The notes beneath the pieces were generated by a model. It was not told the origin of the DNA, made no database searches, and saw only the letters and a program-made list of their open reading frames with translations. Position numbers and translations under genes: made by a program. Of a stretch of DNA of 64,000 nucleotides, positions 49,079 through 57,324 are shown in pieces. The stretch's first letter is position 1. Each line of letters starts with the position of its first letter. Source of the stretch: Lacinutrix sp. 5H-3-7-4 (GTDB taxonomy: Bacteria > Bacteroidota > Bacteroidia > Flavobacteriales > Flavobacteriaceae); NCBI RefSeq assembly GCF_000211855.2, contig NC_015638.1, positions 1,828,501 to 1,892,500 of the forward strand, in the 5' to 3' direction.

Positions 49079-49423
49079 TTAAAGTTTTTTAAACCAAACT
49101 TCAAACTTTTTGCCAAGTACTGGTACAGGTTGTTTTTTGTTGTTAACAGCATTTATAAGTCCCATAACCCATAAAAAAGCAACAAAAAAACATCCTAAAA
49201 TGCTAATTAACCAACCTAATAAAGGTATTACACCAACCACCATAAGAGATAAGCTTGTTAGAGCTATACCTAGAGATTGTTTAATGTGGTAACTGGTAAA
49301 AGTGTTTTTCTTTTCGCTATTTATTATAAAAGCGATAATGAGCCCAATAATTGTTACGTAAGCTATAATAGCAATGTTTTTTTCGTTTGTAATAGTCTGG
49401 TCTATTGAAGTTTGATTTTTCAT
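49079..49423 (-). CDS. DUF4870/Tic20-like membrane protein
   Basis: A 114-aa integral membrane protein with three or four predicted helices: IAIIAYVTIIGLIIAFIIN, then SYHIKQSLGIALTSLSLMVV and LGWLISILGCFFVAFLWVM. The HIKQSLG segment after helix 1 resembles the DUF4870 signature (HxRQ/KQSL). Family role unknown. No operon partner is evident. Confidence 0.8.
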   Translation of the reverse strand: MKNQTSIDQTITNEKNIAIIAYVTIIGLIIAFIINSEKKNTFTSYHIKQSLGIALTSLSLMVVGVIPLLGWLISILGCFFVAFLWVMGLINAVNNKKQPVPVLGKKFEVWFKKL

Positions 49424-49472
49424 TTTTTTTTATGATTAATAGTTTATTTATTATTTAGTGTCAACATTTTAC

Positions 49473-49506
49473 ATAAAAACCTAAACTGTTAAGTTTAGGT
49501 TTTTAT
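49473..49506 (-). terminator. Terminator after the 49521 gene
   Basis: ATAAAAACCTAAACT ... AAGTTTAGGTTTTTAT, a near-perfect stem with a very short loop; T-run on the minus strand. Confidence 0.82.
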
Positions 49507-49520
49507 GATTTTAATAGATT

Positions 49521-50762
49521 TTAACCTTGGTCGCAAAAATCATTACTAACGTTATTTTGAAAAGTATTATTAGATTGATTAATTGTACAAGCACTAAAAC
49601 CAGTTATTGTTGATACACCAACAATAATACCGCAACCATTGCTATTAGAAATTTCACAATTGGTTACTTGTGCATAAGAACCGTTAAAAAGCGTTAAATT
49701 GGATTTGTTAGATACAAGAGTTTGCGAGGCACTACCACCATAAGAGATTTTACAATAAGAAAATTTATTTTGTACGTTGTTGCTATCTAGAATGTAAATT
49801 CCTTTCCAAGAACCAGGTGTAGTAACATGACCTGTAAAAATTATATTTTCACTTGCTGTGCCAACAGCATTAATATAAGCATTATTGTATTTAGCTACTA
49901 AAAAGCCATTTGGTGAAAATTGTAGTTTTGCGCCAGGTAATATTTTTATTCCTTTTCTAATATCTATCTCTCCATCTATATAATAATCTATGCCTTGCCA
50001 TATGTGTTCAATCCCATCATCTAATTTAGATTCTCTAATAGAAACTCCATTAAATCCATTATTTGTGTAAGTGCTGTTGCTATCTATTTTTTCTACATGT
50101 TCAGCAGATACTCTCACTGCAGCACCTGAATTGTTATTAAATGTATTATTACTAAAGACATTAAGATCTGCACTATTATAATTGGTTATATGGTTCATAA
50201 CAGCCAAACCAATACCATCTGTATTCTCTATTATTGTATTTTTTATACTAAGTTTACCAGTATGAATTGTTTTGAAAACAACAACTGCTGCTTTTTGATT
50301 ATACCAAGTGCTATTAATAGGGCTGCTACCTGCGTTGTTAATTTTTACATAGTTTAATTTGTTTCTAACATCATTAGATTCAAAACCAACGCCTCTCCAA
50401 TATCCTTTAATGTTTTGTTCGCCTTTAAAAGTAATTGGACTTTCTGCTATACCATCTGCAGATAAAGCTCCTCCTGAATTTACATATAAGCTAGTACCAG
50501 TTTTAAAAATTATTGTGGTACCAGGTTCTATTGTAACCAACGCATCGATGTTTACTTGACAGTCAACTATATAGTCTACACCATTAGAATGATTTGTTAA
50601 GATGGTATCTGTATTGTAATCGCATTCTAATGTAATAGTATTTGGCGTTACCTCTAATGGTGCCGAAGGTGTTTCGTCTATTATATCGTCTGTACTACAA
50701 TTTGTTAGGCAGATTGAAAGTAAAATTAAGCTTATTTTTATTGCTTTTTTTAAAGTTTTCAT
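49521..50762 (-). CDS. Lipoprotein with right-handed parallel beta-helix
   Basis: A 413-aa exported lipoprotein (SPII signal SLILLSICLTNCSTDDII). The body has beta-helix periodicity: QVNIDALVTIEPGTTIIFKT, SGGALSADGIAESPITFKGE, KLNYVKINNAGSSPI and a partly repeated second half (FLVAKYNNAYINAVGTASEN). Similar proteins have pectate-lyase-like or adhesin-like folds. No catalytic residues are recognisable; it may be a surface or periplasmic binding protein. Confidence 0.78.
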   Translation of the reverse strand: MKTLKKAIKISLILLSICLTNCSTDDIIDETPSAPLEVTPNTITLECDYNTDTILTNHSNGVDYIVDCQVNIDALVTIEPGTTIIFKTGTSLYVNSGGALSADGIAESPITFKGEQNIKGYWRGVGFESNDVRNKLNYVKINNAGSSPINSTWYNQKAAVVVFKTIHTGKLSIKNTIIENTDGIGLAVMNHITNYNSADLNVFSNNTFNNNSGAAVRVSAEHVEKIDSNSTYTNNGFNGVSIRESKLDDGIEHIWQGIDYYIDGEIDIRKGIKILPGAKLQFSPNGFLVAKYNNAYINAVGTASENIIFTGHVTTPGSWKGIYILDSNNVQNKFSYCKISYGGSASQTLVSNKSNLTLFNGSYAQVTNCEISNSNGCGIIVGVSTITGFSACTINQSNNTFQNNVSNDFCDQG

Positions 50763-50828
50763 AATTCAGATTTTGTTAATTATTTATATACTCTTTAATA
50801 GCACTATTTTTTTAAGGTTAACATTACT

Positions 50829-50867
50829 CAAAAAAAAAGCCGAAGTTTTTAGGGAAACTCCGACTTT
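50829..50867 (-). terminator. Terminator after the 50980 gene
   Basis: AAGCCGAAGTTT ... AAACTCCGACTT pairs with two G-T positions; on the minus strand it is followed by a T-run. Confidence 0.65.
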
Positions 50868-50979
50868 AAACAACCTAAACTAAAAATAAAATAGACTATT
50901 AATCTATTTTTAGAGAGCTATTATTAATTAACGATTGTTTTAAAAACTGTTTAATTTGTGAGACTAATTAAATAAACTA

Positions 50980-51474
50980 TTACAGTTTTAATAATACACC
51001 AGCATTTACTACTATTTGGCTATAATTACTTGCAATATATTTGGGTTCTAAATACACAGAGAGCATATTTGTAAATTGCCATTGTGCTCCTGCACCAATA
51101 TTGGCACCAATTGCAGTATCGTTTTCTATTGTTTCGTTTTCTATAAAGTAAAAAGATGTTTGTGTTTTATAGCTTGAGAAATTTATGCCTACTACTGGAT
51201 ATACTTTAAGCTTATCTATAATATTAATAGTATAAGTAGCATTTACATCTATACCTAATAAATTTTGGTTATAACCTAGAAAGGTGCTGTTGCCAAAAAA
51301 ATACGATATGTTTGGACTTACAGCTATTTCATTTGTGATATTAAATTCTCCTTTTATAGTAATACCAACGCTGCTTACTTTTTCGTTATAACCAATACCG
51401 CCACCAACGGCGATTTGAGAATAGAGATTTATACTTAATAATATTGTGATGATTGATATAAAAATTGTTTTCAT
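50980..51474 (-). CDS. Small outer-membrane beta-barrel protein
   Basis: A 164-aa protein with signal peptide (ISIITILLSINLYSQ) and alternating beta strands (AVGGGIGYNEKVSSVGITIK, ISYFFGNSTFLGY, YPVVGINFSSYKTQ) ending in VVNAGVLLKL with a hydrophobic C terminus, as in OmpA/OmpX-like eight-stranded barrels. Specific role unknown. It is 34 bases downstream of the DUF4412 gene in the same direction and probably shares its transcript. Confidence 0.82.
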   Translation of the reverse strand: MKTIFISIITILLSINLYSQIAVGGGIGYNEKVSSVGITIKGEFNITNEIAVSPNISYFFGNSTFLGYNQNLLGIDVNATYTINIIDKLKVYPVVGINFSSYKTQTSFYFIENETIENDTAIGANIGAGAQWQFTNMLSVYLEPKYIASNYSQIVVNAGVLLKL

Positions 51475-51507
51475 TATAATTGTTTTCTTATTTATTAATG
51501 GTTTGTT

Positions 51508-52350
51508 TTAAAACATTTTCTTGTATTGCGAACTGTCTATTGTAATATTTTGTTTTTCTAGTGCTTTACATGTCATTGTTATGGTTTTAGGTTTTCTTTT
51601 AGAAGTATCTGTTATACTCATTTCTAACATTAAACCATTTATATTTTGAATCCATTGATTTTTTAATTTTGTTTTTTGTGATGCCAATGCTTTATACAAA
51701 CTAACATCCACATCGTTTGTAATCCATACAGTACCATGCATGTCTTTTCCTTTTGTTTCGTACTCTGTAGCGTTATAACCTAAAATTGTTTTTGTTTTTC
51801 CTGTTGGTTTTACGGTGTATTCTGTGTTAGTAGCAGCAGCATCTGCCATAGTTTCAAAATCTATATTCATTTTCATAGACATAACTTGTTTAGCGCCATT
51901 GTTTTCCATAAACATAAATATGGTTTTTCTTTTTGCATCTAAAACGTTTATTAAGTTAGTACCATGTGTGTCTGGTATTGTTGACCCAGTATAATCGCCA
52001 TGTGTATTTAAGTAGTAGATTATTTCTGTAGTTTTTTTATCACTTGTCATTTCTAACACATATTTATGTGAAAACCTATAAGTACTCTCTGGAGTAATAC
52101 TCATTCCAGAAGGACTAAAAGGAATACTACTATTTTTATTAGACTTGCTTTTTTTTCCTTTAGAAGTATTATTAAATGTAGAATCGAAAGCTTTGTTAGT
52201 TTCTTTTTCGGCTTTTTGTTCAACTTTTTTTTCTAAGGTACGTTCTACAGCTTTTTCTGCTTTATTACCAAGTTTTTTCCAAATTTGAGCTTGGCTTTTT
52301 GTGGCTAAACAAATAGCCATAATAATTAGTAAAGATTTGTAAATATTCAT
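51508..52350 (-). CDS. DUF4412 exported protein
   Basis: A 280-aa exported protein with signal peptide (SLLIIMAICLATKSQAQ). A charged coiled-coil-like stretch (KLGNKAEKAVERTLEKKVEQ) is followed by a Ser/Lys-rich linker and a beta-rich DUF4412 domain (KTKTILGYNATEYETKGKDM, GTVWITNDVDVSLYKAL). Function unknown. It is divergent from the ECF sigma gene, from which it is separated by 133 bp. Confidence 0.82.
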   Translation of the reverse strand: MNIYKSLLIIMAICLATKSQAQIWKKLGNKAEKAVERTLEKKVEQKAEKETNKAFDSTFNNTSKGKKSKSNKNSSIPFSPSGMSITPESTYRFSHKYVLEMTSDKKTTEIIYYLNTHGDYTGSTIPDTHGTNLINVLDAKRKTIFMFMENNGAKQVMSMKMNIDFETMADAAATNTEYTVKPTGKTKTILGYNATEYETKGKDMHGTVWITNDVDVSLYKALASQKTKLKNQWIQNINGLMLEMSITDTSKRKPKTITMTCKALEKQNITIDSSQYKKMF

Positions 52351-52441
52351 TGTTGTTTAAATTTTGGTTATTTACAATCTTAATGGCTTGTAATTTAAAA
52401 GGTTAACATATTTTATAAATTTCATTTAAAAACACTTAAAT

Positions 52442-52449
52442 TAGCTTTG
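52442..52449 (+). promoter_or_regulatory. -7 box upstream of the ECF sigma gene
   Basis: TAGCTTTG matches TAnnTTTG and lies 34 bases before the start codon; no good -33 element is visible. Confidence 0.4.
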
Positions 52450-52483
52450 TAAGTGTTAACCTTTTTTTCAATACAAACATTAA

Positions 52484-53050
52484 ATGTCAAAGCAACAAGT
52501 AGAAATTACGCTTAACGAGCTTAAAAGTGGTTCCCAAATTGCATTACGGCAAGTGTACGAAGACAATAGAGATAAGTTTATAAACTTTGCTAAACGCTAT
52601 AATTTGCCACAAGATGATGTAATTGATATTTACCAGGATGCTTATGTTATATTTTATGATAATATAATGAATGGTAAAATTGAAAAGTTTACAAGTAGTA
52701 TTTCTACCTATTTATTTAGTGTTGGTAAATATCTAATCTTCGATAAAATGAAAAAAAACAACAAAAAAGTAGGTTCTGGATTTGATCTTGCCATAGTTAG
52801 AGACGAAGATGAGATTATGCACACTATGGAAATTGAAGAAAAGACATTAACACGCGAGCAAGAATTGTTATACACACATTTTTCGAGTTTAGGTAAACAA
52901 TGTCAAGAGTTGTTAAAGTTATTTTATTACCGAGGTTTTACTATAAAAGATATTTTAGAACTAGGCAATTACAATAGCGAAAATGTGATAAAAAGTACTA
53001 AATCACGTTGTATGAAAACCCTAAAAGAACGAATTAATAGCAAATTATAA
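52484..53050 (+). CDS. ECF-type sigma-70 factor
   Basis: An extracytoplasmic-function sigma factor of 188 aa. Region 2 is visible (KFINFAKRYNLPQDDVIDIY, then QDAYVIFYDN) and region 4 at the end (LGKQCQELLKLFYYRGFTIK, IKSTKSRCMKTLKE). The stop overlaps the start of the next gene by one base (TAATG), so the two are translated together, as expected for a sigma and its membrane regulator. Confidence 0.9.
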   Translation: MSKQQVEITLNELKSGSQIALRQVYEDNRDKFINFAKRYNLPQDDVIDIYQDAYVIFYDNIMNGKIEKFTSSISTYLFSVGKYLIFDKMKKNNKKVGSGFDLAIVRDEDEIMHTMEIEEKTLTREQELLYTHFSSLGKQCQELLKLFYYRGFTIKDILELGNYNSENVIKSTKSRCMKTLKERINSKL

Positions 53051-53778
53051 TGACTAACGACGACTTACTATATCGCTACTTTTCTAATAATTTAAGTAAA
53101 ACTGAAACAGAGCAGTTGGAAAAATTATTAGAAACAGATGCTGAGTTTAAAGCTCAATTTGAATTTGAAAATAATTTAAAACGTGTAATAAAGCACAAAG
53201 AAAATAGCATATTAAAAGCTAAACTTCGGGACTTTGAAACTGAAATTGAAACACGTGATAATAAACAAACAAGTAAAAGTTTTAATTGGCGTATTGCTGC
53301 ATCTATAATAATATTATTAGGTGTGAGTTGGTTTGGGTATCAAACCTTTTTTGGTGTAAATTACCAAGATTTATACAATGCAAATTATCAAGAATATCCA
53401 AATACAGAATATGCAATTACAAGAAGTGATACTGTAGATTCTCCAGAACGACGTGCATTTGTAGCTTACGAAGCTCAGGATTTTGAAAATGCTATAACGC
53501 TTTTTGAAAATTTACCAGTAGATGTTAAAAAACCTTATCATATTTTCTATAAAGCACAAGCATATTTAAAAACAGGAGAGATAGAAAAGTCTAAAGTAAT
53601 TTTTAAATCTATTATTAGTGAAGGCAAACCGTTTAAAGCAGAATCGTACTGGTATTTAGCAATGATAGCATTAAAAGAGAAAGATAAAAATGAAGCTTTA
53701 AAATATTTAAAAATTTTAAAAGCAGATTATAACTATAATAAAGTAAAAGCTGAAGCACTTTTAAAAAGACTTAATTAG
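53050..53778 (+). CDS. Membrane protein with TPR, probable anti-sigma-like partner
   Basis: A 242-aa protein with a cytoplasmic N-terminal ~90 residues (DLLYRYFSNNLSKTETEQLE), one transmembrane helix (IAASIIILLGVSWFGYQTFF, about 92-110) and a C-terminal TPR-like region (AFVAYEAQDFENAITLFENL, AQAYLKTGEIEKSKVIFKS, YWYLAMIALKEKDKNEALKY). The layout is that of anti-sigma factors lacking a zinc finger. It overlaps the ECF sigma gene, and its 3' end overlaps the convergent CHAT gene by eight bases. Confidence 0.82.
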   Translation: MTNDDLLYRYFSNNLSKTETEQLEKLLETDAEFKAQFEFENNLKRVIKHKENSILKAKLRDFETEIETRDNKQTSKSFNWRIAASIIILLGVSWFGYQTFFGVNYQDLYNANYQEYPNTEYAITRSDTVDSPERRAFVAYEAQDFENAITLFENLPVDVKKPYHIFYKAQAYLKTGEIEKSKVIFKSIISEGKPFKAESYWYLAMIALKEKDKNEALKYLKILKADYNYNKVKAEALLKRLN

Positions 53779-56557
53779 CTTTTTTATTTTTAAAGTAAAA
53801 TAGAGCCAAAGCGATTATAAATACTAAAGACCCAATAATCCATATCCAAAGGTAATTTGATGTAGAAATTGGTTTAGTATTTCCAGAAATAACAAAACCA
53901 GACCAATAATAAGGGTGAGATAATGCATTATCTCTATTATTATTTATAAAATTGACTTGTGCAATTTGCAAGGCTTTAGGTTTTGCTTTGTTTTTAGAAA
54001 GAGCAAAGTAAAAATCATTCATTAATATTGATGCAGAAGCATCGTTAATTTTCCAAAGTGTACTTGTAATACTTTTTGCTCCACTAAAATAGAATCCACG
54101 AGCCAAACTAAGCAAACCTTCACCGCGTTTAAGTTCTCCAATACCACTATCACAAGCACTTAAGGTAACTAAATTTGCATTTAATTTAAGGTTATACAAG
54201 TCTTTTGTATAAAGTAAATTTTCAGATTGTGGTTTTGGTGAAAAAGCTAAAAAAGAATATTCTGGATTATTATCATTAAAAATGGCATGTGTTGCCATGT
54301 GTATTATTCCGTAGTTTAAACTTTTATTGGTAAAATTATTTAAACTGGCTTGATTTCCTGTAAATGCTTCTCCTTTTATATGTTTTAAAATTGCTTCAAC
54401 TTCATTTTTATTATTAGGTAGTGGTAGTAACTTATTATCTTCAAACTTAAACGTAGGAGCAAAAGCTATTATTTTGTTATTTGTATTTTGATTTTCTTGT
54501 AGTTGAGATAGTAGTGTAGCAGAGTTTACATAGCTAATTCCATAATCTTCAATTAGGTAATTAATGTTTGTTTTTGAAGTGTTTAATGCCGAAAAAGGAA
54601 TGTAATTTAAAAAACCATCTGCTGCAATAATTATTTTTTTCGCATTATGCTCCTTTAATATAGGTGCAATTAATTTTAGATATAGATCATGAGACTGTTG
54701 CGCGACGGTTTCTAAGTTTGATTTTGGATTGCTTATATTTTTTTGAAATGCAATAAGATTTTTGTAAAAAGAATTATTTATAGGAATTTTTAAAATATTT
54801 TTTTTGTTTTTGCTAATACCAATGGCGTATATAGCTTGTGAACCATAGAAGTATGAAATAAAAATTTCATCTTTTTTTAAAGTGTTTTGAAGTTGTTTAC
54901 CCGAAACTACAGCAGTATTATATTTTAAATCGTAATAATTTTTATAATTAGATTCTAAATTTAAAATTAAATTACTGTATTGTGATTTTGTACTAAATAA
55001 TTCGTCTTGTAAAGCGTCTGTGTTTTTGTTTATTATTCTTTTTTCTAAATAAGTTATTCTTGATTTTAAAAACTGTTCTTGCTCAATAATGTTTTGAGGA
55101 ATGTTAGCATAGGCTGTTGCTTTTGTATTTAATAATGCTTCAATTAGTATAATGCTTTTGCTTTTTTCTGCATAAGCGAAAGCATCATCAATAAATTTTG
55201 TATTATTTGTTTTGTTATATAAGTTGTAAAGTGCATTTAATCCAGACTCAAAAACAGGAAAAGCATTGTCTATTAAAAAAAGCTTATCTGTATTATTTTT
55301 AAAGCTTGGTTTTAGCTGTTCTAAAACAGAAAGCGCTTTGTTTGTAGTTGCAATAACAGAATCTAAAGCTTTTGTGTGATTTAAAATGTTGGCTTTAGAT
55401 TTTAAAGATTTAAAAAGTGTGGTTTGATTTATTGTTGAGTTTAGAGTGTCTTTACTAAATTGATAAATAGCTAGGTTATAATTAGTAATAGCTTTGTTAG
55501 GTTTTTTAATTTCACTATACAAATCGCCAAGTTTATTATATATTATAGCGACATCGTTGTGAGGTTGGTTATTCCACTTTGCTTTAACTAACTCAAGTGC
55601 TTTATCTAAGGCAACTGATGCTTCATCGTAATTTTTTGTTGCTTTGTTAATATTAGATTTAGCAATGTAATACCTGTACCAAAAAGGATGATTTTTGGTT
55701 AAGTTTACTTTCATTTTTCTTAAATAAAAATAGGCACTATCTGTTTGTTTTAAATTTATGTGATTATCTATAACGTTTTGGTATGAAGAAACAATGCGAT
55801 TACTATTTTTAGTAATATTTATATAATAGTCTAAAACTTTTTGCAAGGTTAAATTAGATAGCTTGTAATTTTCTTCTTTCTTATATACATCAGAAATAAG
55901 TACATAAGTAGTATTTAAAAATTCTATATTGCTTTCAGGATTTGCATTTAAAACTCTCAAGTTTTTATTATGAAATGTTTTTGCTAATTCATATTTACCT
56001 TCATCACTGTACATTTTTCCAATAAAGTTATTAGCGCCAACATATAAGCCAAGTACATGGTTAATTTGGTTAAAATCGCGCTGAGTTTCAATATTTGAAA
56101 CTAATTTTTTGAATGTCTCAAGTGCACTATCATATTTTTTTAACTCATAATTATTTAAGCCTTTTGTATAGTTTATGGTATTTAAATAATAACTTTTTAG
56201 AGGTAATGTATCTATTTGTTTTTTATAAAGGTTCACAATAGAGTCTAGTGCCACAAGATTATCACTAATAACTGCCAAATCATAATGGTAATTTGCACAC
56301 CAATTTTCGCTAATTAATCCATCCATTAAACTTATAACATCATCATTTTGCGAAGCTATTTTTTCTATTTTATTAAAGTAGAAATATGCTGAGTCTTTAT
56401 TTACATAATAATGTTCATTTGTTTTATTAAAATAAAAATCCAGATTACTTAAATAATCTGGATTTTGGGCATTTAAAATTTGAGTACAAAAATAGATTAG
56501 TACTATAGTTAATTTTGTAAAATTTTGATAATATGCTTTATTAGTAAATATAGCCAC
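53771..56557 (-). CDS. TPR-CHAT peptidase-like protein, exported and membrane-anchored
   Basis: Large 928-aa protein. The N-terminal hydrophobic segment is followed by TPR repeats (about 60-560; e.g. AIIYNKLGDLYSEIKKPNKA) and a C-terminal CHAT domain, a caspase-like fold. The His-Cys pair looks intact: His in GIIHMATHAIFND and Cys in LVTLSACDSGIGEL. A C-terminal transmembrane helix (LWIWIIGSLVFIIALALFYF) is followed by a basic tail KNKKAN. The orientation suggests a periplasmic peptidase domain anchored in the inner membrane. It is convergent with the ECF/TPR pair, a grouping I recall from other Bacteroidetes. It overlaps the upstream lipoprotein gene by 17 bases. Confidence 0.9.
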   Translation of the reverse strand: MAIFTNKAYYQNFTKLTIVLIYFCTQILNAQNPDYLSNLDFYFNKTNEHYYVNKDSAYFYFNKIEKIASQNDDVISLMDGLISENWCANYHYDLAVISDNLVALDSIVNLYKKQIDTLPLKSYYLNTINYTKGLNNYELKKYDSALETFKKLVSNIETQRDFNQINHVLGLYVGANNFIGKMYSDEGKYELAKTFHNKNLRVLNANPESNIEFLNTTYVLISDVYKKEENYKLSNLTLQKVLDYYINITKNSNRIVSSYQNVIDNHINLKQTDSAYFYLRKMKVNLTKNHPFWYRYYIAKSNINKATKNYDEASVALDKALELVKAKWNNQPHNDVAIIYNKLGDLYSEIKKPNKAITNYNLAIYQFSKDTLNSTINQTTLFKSLKSKANILNHTKALDSVIATTNKALSVLEQLKPSFKNNTDKLFLIDNAFPVFESGLNALYNLYNKTNNTKFIDDAFAYAEKSKSIILIEALLNTKATAYANIPQNIIEQEQFLKSRITYLEKRIINKNTDALQDELFSTKSQYSNLILNLESNYKNYYDLKYNTAVVSGKQLQNTLKKDEIFISYFYGSQAIYAIGISKNKKNILKIPINNSFYKNLIAFQKNISNPKSNLETVAQQSHDLYLKLIAPILKEHNAKKIIIAADGFLNYIPFSALNTSKTNINYLIEDYGISYVNSATLLSQLQENQNTNNKIIAFAPTFKFEDNKLLPLPNNKNEVEAILKHIKGEAFTGNQASLNNFTNKSLNYGIIHMATHAIFNDNNPEYSFLAFSPKPQSENLLYTKDLYNLKLNANLVTLSACDSGIGELKRGEGLLSLARGFYFSGAKSITSTLWKINDASASILMNDFYFALSKNKAKPKALQIAQVNFINNNRDNALSHPYYWSGFVISGNTKPISTSNYLWIWIIGSLVFIIALALFYFKNKKAN

Positions 56558-57188
56558 TAACAGAATAATTTATTACTTGATTATTTGTATTAGTACGTTG
56601 AATATCTGCAATAAAATCTCCAGTAAAACCATTAAAATCTACGGTTGACACAGAAATTATATTATCGAAATTATTTAAAGAAGTAAATTCGTTTGTTTGA
56701 AGCGTAACTATTTCTTCTTCAGTTTGTATGTCTCGAAATACAATTGTAACATTCAAAATATCATTAGAGAAAGTAATATAATCTAAAAGATTAGGAATGC
56801 AAGCTCCAGATGTACAAGGCATAGGAGGAACAGGCGGAATTCTAGGGATTCTTGGTACACCAATTAAAGCATCTTCAATAGCAACTTGATTACTCTCTGC
56901 GTTTTCTAATTCATCTAACTCTGTATTAGCTGTATTAAGCATGTTTTGTAATTCTACATTGTTAGGATCTTGCTCTAATTGTTCTTCTAATGAAATTATT
57001 TCAATATGTGTTATCTCAATTTGTGCGTCTAGATATAGTCTATATAAGTCTCCTTCGTAGTAATTATTTTCATTTGTGATAGCAAAATCTTCTGCATTTT
57101 GATCTTGGTTAACTTGGTCATCATCATCTTTACAAGAAAAGGTAAAGACACATAATACGGCTAATAATAAAAATTTAGTTCTCATCAT
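56541..57188 (-). CDS. Lipoprotein of unknown function with Pro-rich segment
   Basis: A 215-aa lipoprotein: signal LLLAVLCVFTFSCKDDDDQ with an acidic stretch just after the Cys. A helical segment (ITHIEIISLEEQLEQDPNNV) is followed by a Pro-rich run (PRIPRIPPVPPMPC) with a pair of Cys (MPCTSGACIP), then a beta-rich end (VSTVDFNGFTGDFIADIQRT). The start is taken as ATG 57188 or 57185. Its 3' end overlaps the CHAT gene start, which suggests coupled translation and a shared role. Confidence 0.75.
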   Translation of the reverse strand: MMRTKFLLLAVLCVFTFSCKDDDDQVNQDQNAEDFAITNENNYYEGDLYRLYLDAQIEITHIEIISLEEQLEQDPNNVELQNMLNTANTELDELENAESNQVAIEDALIGVPRIPRIPPVPPMPCTSGACIPNLLDYITFSNDILNVTIVFRDIQTEEEIVTLQTNEFTSLNNFDNIISVSTVDFNGFTGDFIADIQRTNTNNQVINYSVSGYIY

Positions 57189-57324
57189 TTTTGTTTTAGG
57201 TTGTTGTAACAATTAATGCTAAGGGACTAAGTAAAGTTAACAATTTATATGTATTTCTTTAAGAATCTGTGTGAAATGTTATTTTAAATGTGTGATTAGT
57301 AGGTTTTTATGTGTAAGTGGTTTC

